Below the pieces are notes generated by a model. It was not told the origin of the DNA, searched no databases, and saw only the letters and a program-made list of their open reading frames with translations. A stretch of DNA of 7,090 nucleotides from Candidatus Brocadiaceae bacterium (GTDB lineage: Bacteria; Planctomycetota; Brocadiia; SM23-32): NCBI GenBank assembly GCA_003551785.1, contig PUNP01000231.1, forward strand, positions 1 to 7,090, read 5' to 3'. This document shows, one piece after another, positions 1 through 5,373 of the stretch. The number at the start of each line of letters is the position of its first letter. Within the stretch, counting starts at the first letter, position 1. Both the position numbers and the translations under genes were made by a program.

Positions 1-662
1 ATGAACTGGGGGATGATGAAGATGATGATCAGTGTGAGGATAGTCATCGCGAACGTGATGACGGCGGCCGGGTAGATGAGCGCGCCGATGACGCGTTTTT
101 TCAGCCTGGCGGCCTTCTCACGGAAGTCGGCCAGACGCTGGAGCACGACATCAAGCACACCGCCGGCCTCACCCGCCCGCACCATGTTTGTGTAGAGATG
201 GTCGAAGGTCTTCGGGCTGGCGGCTAACGCTTCCGAGAGCGAACTGCCGCCCTCGACATCTTCCGCCACCCGTCCGGTGATTTTTTTGAGCGCGCCCGGT
301 TTCAGTTGATCATGCAGGATGTGGAGCCCCTGCACGACCGGCACCCCCGCATCAATTAAGGTTGAGAACTGACGGGTGAATGTTGTGACGTCACTGGCTT
401 TTGCACCGCCTATAGTGATACCGCCGCCGGAGCTTTTCTTTTTCTTCTTCTTTTTCGCGCCGCCTGCGGCGCCGCCGGCGGCGGCTTTGGCCGGTTTCTT
501 CGCCGCCGACTTGTCCGATTTGTCCGTTAGCTGCTTGACCTTGGTCGGGAACAGACCGTCCGACTTCAGTTTACTGACCGCCCCGTCGGTATCCCGCGCC
601 GTCACTTCGCCCTTGACGCTCTTACCTTTCGCGTTCATCGCTTCATATTTAAACTTAGGCAT
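1..662 (-). CDS. pilC/gspF: Type II secretion/type IV pilus inner-membrane protein PilC/GspF, N-terminal part (runs off left edge)
   Basis: PilC/GspF proteins are polytopic inner-membrane platform proteins that connect the cytoplasmic assembly ATPase to the pilus or pseudopilus. The first 220 residues are visible; full members are usually about 400, so the second T2SSF domain lies outside the window. It begins MPKFKYEAMNAKGK, the short N-terminal region typical of the family. Residues 46-82 form a low-complexity Lys/Ala/Gly linker that includes seven consecutive lysines. The first T2SSF domain starts near residue 94 with FTRQFSTLIDAGVPVVQG and continues through EGGSSLSEAL and FDHLYTNMVRAGEAGG. 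The first membrane span is about residues 191-217. The start at 660-662 is preceded by AGGAGG with an 8-base gap, a strong ribosome binding site. Neighbouring pil/gsp genes are expected beyond the left edge. PilC and GspF cannot be separated from this fragment. The family call is secure; the linker length is unusual. Confidence 0.93.
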   Translation of the reverse strand, partial: MPKFKYEAMNAKGKSVKGEVTARDTDGAVSKLKSDGLFPTKVKQLTDKSDKSAAKKPAKAAAGGAAGGAKKKKKKKSSGGGITIGGAKASDVTTFTRQFSTLIDAGVPVVQGLHILHDQLKPGALKKITGRVAEDVEGGSSLSEALAASPKTFDHLYTNMVRAGEAGGVLDVVLQRLADFREKAARLKKRVIGALIYPAAVITFAMTILTLIIIFIIPQF

Positions 663-825
663 CCTGACAACCTCCTAAAATACTCTGTTATTTGCAGCAC
701 CTACCGGCTATACCAACCATCCATACAACCACAAACACCCTCAATCACGGCGAATCAACTATGACACCTGGTTTATGAGAGTTCAGGCTGTAAAAAATAA
801 AAGAGCTTCTTTGCTAACAGATTAT

Positions 826-854
826 ATTATAACCGATTTCGGGGGGCGTGTCAA
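826..854 (-). promoter_or_regulatory. Perfect sigma70-consensus promoter for pilC/gspF
   Basis: Read on the minus strand, TTGACA (849-854) and TATAAT (826-831) are separated by exactly 17 bases, so both hexamers match consensus. Transcription should start near 819. This leaves a leader of about 157 bases before the pilC start codon. The leader is GT-rich on the transcribed sense strand and holds no convincing ORF. A promoter this strong in front of the first visible gene suggests that pilC opens its own transcript or that a small RNA leader is made here. The call is from sequence only. Confidence 0.7.
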
Positions 855-945
855 GGGACAATCGAAACGAGAGCTAATTGCGTTGCATCATAAGTATTTA
901 TTTTTTAGGCTTTTATTGAGGCATCGAAAAAGTTTTTACCCCGTC

Positions 946-978
946 AGAATGCCTTCAGAGCGTCTCTGAAGGCATTCT
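946..978. repeat. Perfect 15-bp inverted repeat (hairpin, CGT loop)
   Basis: AGAATGCCTTCAGAG (946-960) and its exact reverse complement (964-978) are separated by only CGT. No T-run follows on either strand, so it does not look like a standard intrinsic terminator. The left edge, CGTCAGAATGCCT (943-955), recurs exactly at 2657-2669 inside the MITE-like element, which suggests a shared repeat family. It lies in the intergenic space between the divergently oriented pilC and dehydrogenase genes. Confidence 0.75.
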
Positions 979-993
979 CGTAAGTGTGATACG

Positions 994-1009
994 ATTTTTC
1001 ATGAAAAAT
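994..1009. repeat. Perfect 16-bp AT-rich palindrome
   Basis: ATTTTTCATGAAAAAT reads identically on both strands. It lies 16 bases beyond the 15-bp hairpin. It could be a protein-binding site or a weak bidirectional termination signal; nothing in the sequence decides between these. Confidence 0.5.
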
Positions 1010-1114
1010 TACCCCAAGTAGTTTGAGCGGCCCCCTTTTTTATCGGGGCAAGCCCGGTGGGGTTCTATCGCCTCGTCCAGGTCTGGCGGCCCGGGCTAAT
1101 GGTTCATTCCACCA

Positions 1115-1255
1115 GGGGTTTGGCCGAAAAGGTGCAGGCGGAATGTATGACAGGCATCTTGCCTGTCAAGAGCACGCGCAGGGATGCGTGCCATACGTAT
1201 GCCAGGCATCTTGCCTTACTATACTGCTCATTTTACACCTTTTCGGCCAACCCCC
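1115..1255. repeat. Compound hairpin element bounded by 20-bp inverted arms
   Basis: Arms at 1115-1134 and 1236-1255 are inverted copies matching at 19 of 20 positions (core TTGGCCGAAAAGGTG). The roughly 100-base interior holds further hairpins: GACAGGC-atctt-GCCTGTC at 1149-1167 (an added T-A pair makes it 8 bp), GCACGC/GCGTGC at 1172-1191, the palindrome CATACGTATG at 1192-1201, and a second shorter GGCATCTTGCC hairpin at 1204-1216. The 14-mer CAGGCATCTTGCCT occurs twice (1151-1164, 1203-1216). From memory, GGCATCTTGCC hairpins are abundant intergenic repeats in PVC-type genomes and give spurious ORFs starting MTGILPV; one such frame is present here. The upstream stretch 1023-1114 is GC-rich with no gene that I can support. 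The element could be a mobile REP/REPIN-like repeat or a structured RNA. Confidence 0.6.
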
Positions 1256-1340
1256 TTGTGCCCTTGGCTTGCCTATCAGAAAAACACATCGCCATTCTAT
1301 CCACAAAGATGCAGGAGAGCCTCCTCTCCAAGCTATGTAT

Positions 1341-1369
1341 TTGTGCTCACATCAAACATTTGATATTAT
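1341..1369 (+). promoter_or_regulatory. Candidate extended -10 promoter for the dehydrogenase gene
   Basis: TGATATTAT (1361-1369) is an extended -10 element (TGn plus TATTAT). A weak -35, TTGTGC (1341-1346), sits 17 bases upstream of the hexamer. Predicted initiation near 1376 leaves a leader of about 25 bases before the ATG at 1401. An overlapping TATAAT at 1367-1372 could serve instead. Confidence 0.4.
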
Positions 1370-1400
1370 AATAAAAAACTTTAGATTGGTTCTGGAAAAA

Positions 1401-2345
1401 ATGATAAAACAAAAAGATTCTGATTTTTTGATAGTAGACACGTCCGGGCGAAAAAAATATTTTGATGAAGCTTTGGATGTTCTCAAGGGTTTCCCCGTAG
1501 AAATTAAACAATTAACTCCGGCAGATGACGCAGATTTTCTTAAAAAATGCCGCCATGCCGATGTGATTATGGTGACGGCCCAGTCTGTCACACGGGAGAT
1601 GCTTCCCCGGCTGCCTGAATGCAAGGGCGTGGTCCGGTACGGAACAGGTCTGGATAGAATCGACCTTAAAGCTGCTGAAGAGTATGGAGTGGAGGTCAAA
1701 AACGTAAGAGGTTTTTGTATGGATGAGCTGGCGGACCATGCCATAGCGTTTTACCTCTCGCTCGCACGGCAGATCACATTGAATACCCGACGGGTCAGGA
1801 GCGGAGAATGGAGCTTGTCCGAAGACTACCCTGCTTACAGCCTGAACGGAAAGACCGCAGGGATAATTGGAATGGGGGATGTAGGCCAATCCGTAGCGAA
1901 AAGGCTGCATGCCTTCGGTTCAAAAATCACAGCTTTCGATCCCTACTGCCGGTCACATCCGCACAATGTTGAGTTTACCGACCTGCAAACAATCTATAAG
2001 GTATCTGATGCGGTTTTTCTCCATTGCCCACTCAATGACGAAACTTACCACATGATAGGTGAGCGGGAATTTTCTTTGATGAAGGAAGATGCCTTTCTCA
2101 TAAATTTGGCCCGGGGCGGCGTTGTTGACGAAGCAGCTTTAATAAATGCGCTGGAGCAATCAAGGATCGCCGGAGCCGGCCTTGACGTATTGGAGGAAGA
2201 ACCCCCATCGCCTGACAATCCACTCTTGCGCATGGACAATGTTCTTATAACTCCGCATGTCGGAGCTTACTCTTTGGAAGCATTTAAAAGGCTGGAGATA
2301 AAAGCATTTCAAAATGTCGCTGCCATTTTAAAAAAACATATGTAA
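1401..2345 (+). CDS. NAD-dependent D-2-hydroxyacid dehydrogenase, CtBP/phosphoglycerate-dehydrogenase-like
   Basis: This 314-residue cytoplasmic protein should interconvert a 2-keto acid and a D-2-hydroxy acid using NAD(H). Length and domain order fit the family: split substrate-binding domain at about 1-105 and 290-314, nucleotide-binding domain between. The Rossmann motif GMGDVG is at 157-162, with Asp180 as the acidic residue that favours NAD over NADP. Substrate-loop motif RYGTGLDRID is at 79-88. The catalytic triad appears intact: Arg238 in NLARGG, Glu267 in LEEEPP, His286 in TPHVG. FCMDELADHAIA (105-116) resembles the CtBP-like/SerA-like branch, but the substrate cannot be told and it lacks the ACT domain of many SerA enzymes. 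The frame stays open upstream to 1023, but that extension crosses the hairpin element and looks non-coding. The ATG at 1401 puts the fold at its usual N-terminus, though the ribosome site (GGAAAAA) is weak. An in-frame ATG at 1335 is a less likely alternative. It stands alone, with no evident operon partner. Confidence 0.9.
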   Translation: MIKQKDSDFLIVDTSGRKKYFDEALDVLKGFPVEIKQLTPADDADFLKKCRHADVIMVTAQSVTREMLPRLPECKGVVRYGTGLDRIDLKAAEEYGVEVKNVRGFCMDELADHAIAFYLSLARQITLNTRRVRSGEWSLSEDYPAYSLNGKTAGIIGMGDVGQSVAKRLHAFGSKITAFDPYCRSHPHNVEFTDLQTIYKVSDAVFLHCPLNDETYHMIGEREFSLMKEDAFLINLARGGVVDEAALINALEQSRIAGAGLDVLEEEPPSPDNPLLRMDNVLITPHVGAYSLEAFKRLEIKAFQNVAAILKKHM

Positions 2346-2429
2346 AACCGCTTTTTCCCACAACGCGCAAGGCTAGGGGCGTAAGTCCGGATAAAGTTTT
2401 AGTTTTAGTATCTTAATTGTGTTTTTAGG

Positions 2430-2703
2430 CTAGTGGTCCATTCCACTTGATTTTGTGGATTCAGCCGGAGCGCCGGTGGTTCAGATGCAAGGCGCCGTGA
2501 GAAGCCAGACCTTGACAGGTCGGCGCCGATCGGCAACGCAGCAGATGAGCCACCGCCGCCCGGCCCTTCGGGAGGCATCCTGACGGGCCATTTCTTCGTT
2601 GCGGCTCCGCAGGGACCCTTGGGGGTCGACTTTGTCGCCGCCCCTTGAAATGACCTCGTCAGAATGCCTCTGAACCACAAAATCAAGTGGAATGGACCAC
2701 TAG
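2430..2703. mobile_element. MITE-like element with 29-bp perfect terminal inverted repeats
   Basis: The left end (2430-2458) and right end (2675-2703) are exact inverted copies. Both contain TGGTCCATTCCACTT or its complement, and the match continues inward with a one-base gap (GGATTCAG against CTGAACC). The tips read CTAG. The element can therefore be taken as 2434-2699 flanked by a CTAG duplication, as IS5-group elements make, or as ending at a TA duplication, as IS630/mariner-type elements make; the palindromic tip prevents a choice. The GC-rich interior codes for no transposase. It has subterminal inverted copies at 2572-2594 and 2647-2670 (GAGGCATNCTGACG core) and many short hairpins, such as GACCT-tgac-AGGTC and the palindrome GCCGATCGGC. 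Minus-strand frames stay open through it but show no recognisable domain. This element fills most of the 424-base gap between the dehydrogenase and the propeller gene. Confidence 0.8.
2572..2670. repeat. Subterminal inverted repeat pair inside the MITE
   Basis: 2572-2594 and the reverse complement of 2647-2670 align over about 23 bases with three differences (GAGGCAT, C or T, CTGACG, then CATTTC). The 52 bases between contain a GACCC/GGGTC hairpin around 2613-2628. Together they would fold into a long stem inside the larger terminal-repeat stem. The right copy carries the 13-mer CGTCAGAATGCCT, also found at 943-955. Confidence 0.6.
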
Positions 2704-2769
2704 ATGCGACAAAGGCAAAGGATTTGTTAAGAAACCGACAGAGTCGAAGATTGGGAGATAAAATGGTCA

Positions 2770-3132
2770 ATGAACACTGCAAAGAGTGAAATACCCCCCG
2801 ATATTTTTTTGTGGAAAGCTTTTGTTTTCCTGTTTTTTTTTATAATTCTCTTTGCTCTCTATGCAAACGAGGGCGATGCCAAGTTGATTCAAACCTTCAG
2901 GGCTCCCGATGAACTGCAGGAAAACGCGTGGTTCGGAAGATCTGTCTTGAGTCTGGATGGAAGCATTTTTATAGGTGCGCCGGGACATAACCTTGATGGG
3001 AAAAAGAACGCTGGACAGGTTTATCTGTTCGATTTCGAAAGCAACCACTTAGATACATTCAACCTGTTTAATGAAACAGTAGCAGATAGTAAATTCGGCG
3101 ACTCGATTGCGGAATTGGAGATAAAGTGTTGA
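2770..3132 (+). CDS. FG-GAP-type beta-propeller protein, N-terminal fragment upstream of a frameshift
   Basis: This is the 120-residue front part of a secreted repeat protein whose remainder lies at 3126-4022. Residues 13-33 are strongly hydrophobic (WKAFVFLFFFIILFALY) and act as a signal peptide or membrane anchor, so the product is probably exported. Blade 1 follows (about residues 37-90) with FGRSV, IFIGAPGHN and AGQVYLFD, the FG-GAP_2-like pattern of strand, GAP loop and strand. Blade 2 begins at LDTFNLF and reaches FGDSIAEL, then the frame drifts into EIKC and stops. In every other blade that position reads GxKVLIGAP, which is found one base back in the other frame. Translation probably starts at 2770; GGGAG at 2753-2757 is a rather distant ribosome site. 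Alone, this piece has under two blades and is unlikely to fold. It could also be a sequencing error in an intact gene. Confidence 0.75.
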   Translation: MNTAKSEIPPDIFLWKAFVFLFFFIILFALYANEGDAKLIQTFRAPDELQENAWFGRSVLSLDGSIFIGAPGHNLDGKKNAGQVYLFDFESNHLDTFNLFNETVADSKFGDSIAELEIKC

Positions 3133-4022
3133 TCAGCGCATATAGATATGAATCTCCCAGAGGATGTGAAGCAGGTCAAGCTTACCTGTTCGATTTGCGG
3201 GGAAACCTACAATATGTTTTTCAACCACCTAAGGAGACGCAGGGAATACATTTTGGGTTATCAGCTGCTGTTTCAAATGAAAAAATACTTATAAGCGCGC
3301 CCAGACACAATCTTGGCTATCATGCGAGAGCGGGACAGGTTTACTTGTTTGATTCGGCTGGGAATTATTTACATAACTTTTGGTCTCCCGATGGCATACA
3401 GGAATTTGGCAAATTTGGATGGTCGGTTGCCATTGCCGGAGAGGTAGTACTTATAGGTGCACCAGTGCATAATGTTGCTACCTTCCCGTTGGCCGGGCAA
3501 GCTTATTTTTTTGATTTATACGGAAAGCATCTTTATACGTTACAAGCCCCGGATATGCAAAAAGGAGCTAGATTCGGCAGTTCCGTTAATATTACGGGGA
3601 ATAACATTCTCATTGGTGCTGATACACACGATATCGATAATTATCAAAGAGCCGGGAAGGTTTATATGTTTGATTTTGAGGGCAACCACCTGCATACCCT
3701 CAGAGCACCGGACGGACCCCGGAAAAACGCACGGTTTGGTGCTTCTATTATAACGGTAGGCAATAGCGATAAAATTCTTATTGGTGCTCCTGAGCATAAT
3801 ATCGGACACGATAAAAATGCGGGACAGGCTTATCTGTTTGATCTGGAGGGAAACCATTTACATACTTTTAGACCGCCCGATGGAGATAATATTGCAGGTG
3901 CGCGTTTTGGGAGCTCTGGCGCTGCAGTGGGCGAAGAAAAAGTCCTGATAGGCGCATTAGGCAAGACTGTCGACGGTCATCGTGGCGCCGGCAAAGCGTA
4001 TCTGTTTAAGCTTCCCCAATAG
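3126..4022 (+). CDS. FG-GAP-type beta-propeller protein, main part downstream of a frameshift
   Basis: This 298-residue open frame has a GTG codon at its nominal start (3126), but that is almost certainly mid-gene: it starts inside blade 2 with LISAYRYES and has no signal peptide or ribosome site of its own. Blades 3-7 follow at a period of about 52-56 residues. Each has a hydrophobic LHTF/LYTL strand, PDG or PDM turn, RFGSSV, VLIGAP-HN loop, then AGQVYLFD and GN. The last ends YLFKLPQ, as expected for propeller closure. With the upstream fragment this makes seven blades and about 417 residues, a complete seven-bladed propeller. FG-GAP repeats are best known from integrin alpha chains; bacterial versions are extracellular binding or scaffold modules. 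The usual calcium DxDxDG motif is not evident. The ligand is unknown and no enzymatic motif is visible. No clear terminator follows. Confidence 0.78.
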   Translation: MLISAYRYESPRGCEAGQAYLFDLRGNLQYVFQPPKETQGIHFGLSAAVSNEKILISAPRHNLGYHARAGQVYLFDSAGNYLHNFWSPDGIQEFGKFGWSVAIAGEVVLIGAPVHNVATFPLAGQAYFFDLYGKHLYTLQAPDMQKGARFGSSVNITGNNILIGADTHDIDNYQRAGKVYMFDFEGNHLHTLRAPDGPRKNARFGASIITVGNSDKILIGAPEHNIGHDKNAGQAYLFDLEGNHLHTFRPPDGDNIAGARFGSSGAAVGEEKVLIGALGKTVDGHRGAGKAYLFKLPQ

Positions 4023-4126
4023 GTGCCACAAGGTGCCGTATTTTAAAACGCGAATCGGAATTTTTTTGGTTTAACCACGGTATGTCCTTATAAATAAGCA
4101 ACCTATGCCTATATTCGATGCCATAT

Positions 4127-4155
4127 CTCCCCTTAAAAACGTTTTTCAGGGGGAG
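4127..4155. repeat. Imperfect inverted repeat over the transposase stop codon
   Basis: CTCCCCTTAAAAAC and GTTTTTCAGGGGGAG pair almost completely, with the perfect 12-bp palindrome AAAAACGTTTTT (4135-4146) at the centre. It overlaps the last codons and stop of the transposase gene. There is no clear T-tract beyond the stem on the minus strand, so it is not a classic terminator. It could be a weak terminator or the structured end recognised by the transposase. Confidence 0.5.
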
Positions 4156-4915
4156 TTTTGGAGTTGTAAGACATTCCAGATTCACGCAGCGTCCAGGCCT
4201 GTTCGTCTTGCCCCCCTTCATAGGATATGCTCTCCATTTCAAGCAGTTGCCTCCCCTGGTATTTTTCTTTAACTTCCTCTACAAAACTTCGCGAACCGAC
4301 GGCGAGTGCCTGGCTAAATTCGGGGCAATAGGTGCACAGCGAAGGACCGGGCATGCTGCCTGTCAACGCGCGATTCAGCCCTTTTGTATACAGTTCAATA
4401 AACTTCTCCCGACTAAGACCTCCCAACGCTTCAAGCAAACGCTCTACTGAAAGCAGCCGGTAGCGCTGACGCAGCCCAACTAATTCGTGATAACCGCACC
4501 ATTTCCATTCACGAGGATGCTCAACCACTCCTGCGCGGACCATATTCAGGTCAACATACCACAGACAACGCCAGAGATGTTCTCCATTCTCAATAATCGT
4601 ACAATGATACTGTCCCGTCCAAAAAGCCCCGGTCCGGTCTTTGCGTCTGTTGTAAATAAGAGCCGTTTGTGAAGCGGCAAGCTGCACCATTCGCGCCATT
4701 GCCTTCGGCCGATCAACATAACCGATAAAATGCACATGATTAGATGTGATACAATATCCATAGAGAGTTATACCGTATCGGTGAACACCCGTCCTCAACC
4801 ACCGCAGGTAATTGTCACGATCTTTGGCAAAACGCAATAGATATTCCTTATCCACACATCTGTGCGTAAAGTGGTAGGTATAGCCCGGCATCATGTATCG
4901 ACTCGCTCTTGGCAT
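4133..4915 (-). CDS. REP-associated-type tyrosine transposase (Y1/HUH family)
   Basis: HUH transposases of the Y1 family cut and join single-stranded DNA at hairpins through a 5'-phosphotyrosine link. This 260-residue protein starts MPRASRYMMPGYTYHFTHRC, a characteristic RAYT opening. The metal-binding HUH motif is His60-Val-His62 in NHVHFIGY. The probable catalytic tyrosine is Tyr120 in WYVDLNMVRAGVV, matching the family YxxxNPVRAG pattern with Met in place of Pro. GAFWTGQYHCTII (96-108) is the conserved strand before it. The C-terminal 110 or so residues are a typical variable extension. All key residues are present, so it may be active. The ATG at 4915 gives the family N-terminus; the ribosome site is modest (GAGGG, 11-12 bases away). 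The gene is monocistronic, convergent with the propeller gene and divergent from the toxin-antitoxin pair. Single-copy, domesticated RAYTs act on dispersed hairpins, which makes the nearby hairpin elements possible substrates. Confidence 0.92.
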   Translation of the reverse strand: MPRASRYMMPGYTYHFTHRCVDKEYLLRFAKDRDNYLRWLRTGVHRYGITLYGYCITSNHVHFIGYVDRPKAMARMVQLAASQTALIYNRRKDRTGAFWTGQYHCTIIENGEHLWRCLWYVDLNMVRAGVVEHPREWKWCGYHELVGLRQRYRLLSVERLLEALGGLSREKFIELYTKGLNRALTGSMPGPSLCTYCPEFSQALAVGSRSFVEEVKEKYQGRQLLEMESISYEGGQDEQAWTLRESGMSYNSKTPPEKRF

Positions 4916-5012
4916 AGCAAATTACACCCTCAAAATTTTACCTTAAAAGCCCAAAACATACCTCGAAAAACGCCGCTAAGACTCTTTTCAAAGGTTTTTT
5001 TAATCGTAAATC

Positions 5013-5041
5013 ATTATAGCTAAAGTATACACCTTGGTTAA
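5013..5041 (-). promoter_or_regulatory. Candidate promoter for the Y1 transposase
   Basis: On the minus strand, TATAAT (5013-5018) is preceded at 17 bases by TTAACC (5036-5041), a 4 of 6 match to the -35 consensus. Initiation near 5006 would leave a leader of about 90 bases. The -35 lies inside the right candidate end repeat of the element (5032-5046), so transposase binding there could repress its own transcription. Confidence 0.5.
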
Positions 5042-5207
5042 ACCAACAATAAAAACCAAACAATACAAACATTAAACAATACCACCGCCGTTGGTCAATG
5101 TAATTAAGGTAAGCGATGTTGACATCTTAATCAATGATATACTTTACCGCCCTCCCTTATCAAATGATGACCCGAAAAAAATATTACAGCGCAGATTGGT
5201 CGTTAGA
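5042..5207. other. Intergenic spacer, A/C-rich then mixed, no gene seen
   Basis: Together with the flanking promoters this fills the 458-base gap between the transposase and mntA. From 5041 to about 5090 the + strand is almost free of G (runs such as AAAAACCAAACAATACAAAC). An inverted repeat ATTAAG-N17-CTTAAT lies at 5103-5131 with a small GATG-ttga-CATC hairpin inside. A TTGACA at 5119-5124 has no -10 at usable spacing. No ORF here has recognisable coding character. Confidence 0.5.
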
Positions 5208-5236
5208 TTGTCTTGAGGAAAATGCTATGTTATAAT
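5208..5236 (+). promoter_or_regulatory. Sigma70-type promoter for the mntA-hepT operon
   Basis: TTGTCT (5208-5213, 4 of 6 to consensus) and a perfect TATAAT (5231-5236) are 17 bases apart. Initiation should fall near 5243, giving a leader of about 130 bases before the mntA ATG. The leader contains a GCCG-atgg-CGGC hairpin at 5313-5324. Confidence 0.6.
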
Positions 5237-5238
5237 TA

Positions 5239-5250
5239 AACTATATAGTT
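5239..5250. promoter_or_regulatory. Operator-like 12-bp palindrome at the predicted start site
   Basis: AACTATATAGTT is a perfect palindrome that begins two bases after the -10 hexamer and covers the predicted +1. That position would let a bound protein block initiation, as in autoregulated toxin-antitoxin operons. Neither MNT nor HEPN proteins have an obvious DNA-binding domain, so the binding factor is unknown. Confidence 0.4.
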
Positions 5251-5373
5251 AAGTCTCCTATTTTCCTTGCCATATACAAAAAGAAAACGTGTTTCAATTT
5301 TTTCGGCACCGCGCCGATGGCGGCAACGGGATAAAAGGAATGCAACAATACTTTTTGACTAACGCCTTGCACA

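Larger units (their letters stand above)
4066..5046. mobile_element. Candidate Y1-transposase element bounded by short inverted repeats
   Basis: TTGGTTTAACCACGG at 4066-4080 is matched in inverted orientation at 5032-5046 (14 of 15 positions, 12 of them contiguous and perfect). Each copy is itself nearly palindromic (TTGGTT/AACCA). The pair encloses the transposase gene with about 50 bases on one side and 116 on the other. REP-associated tyrosine transposases are known to sit between inverted palindromic REP sequences, so these could be the ends. The repeats are shorter than typical REPs, so the boundary call is tentative. Confidence 0.4.

Noticed and set aside
376..678. 100-codon plus-strand frame rich in Phe, Ala and Pro
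   Set aside because: It is the antisense of the PilC Lys/Ala/Gly linker and domain, which is clearly the real coding strand.
946..978. Intrinsic terminator at the 15-bp hairpin
   Set aside because: Neither strand has a T-run directly after the stem, and no gene ends here.
1115..1255. CRISPR array from the repeated CAGGCATCTTGCCT
   Set aside because: There are only two copies, each is a self-complementary hairpin, there is no regular spacer series, and no cas gene is present.
1057..1371. 104-codon frame containing MTGILPV
   Set aside because: It follows the hairpin repeats, has no domain, and this motif is a by-product of translating GGCATCTTGCC-type repeats.
1023..1400. In-frame N-terminal extension of the dehydrogenase (126 residues)
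   Set aside because: It runs through the hairpin repeat element, is Cys/Gly-rich without family similarity, and the dehydrogenase fold begins properly at 1401.
2405..2782. 125-codon and 65-codon minus-strand frames across the MITE
   Set aside because: They are inside a non-coding inverted-repeat element, translate terminal repeats, and show no domain or convincing start.
5119..5143. Promoter built on TTGACA at 5119 and TATACT at 5138
   Set aside because: The spacing is 13 bases, too short for a sigma70 promoter; the 5208-5236 pair is better.
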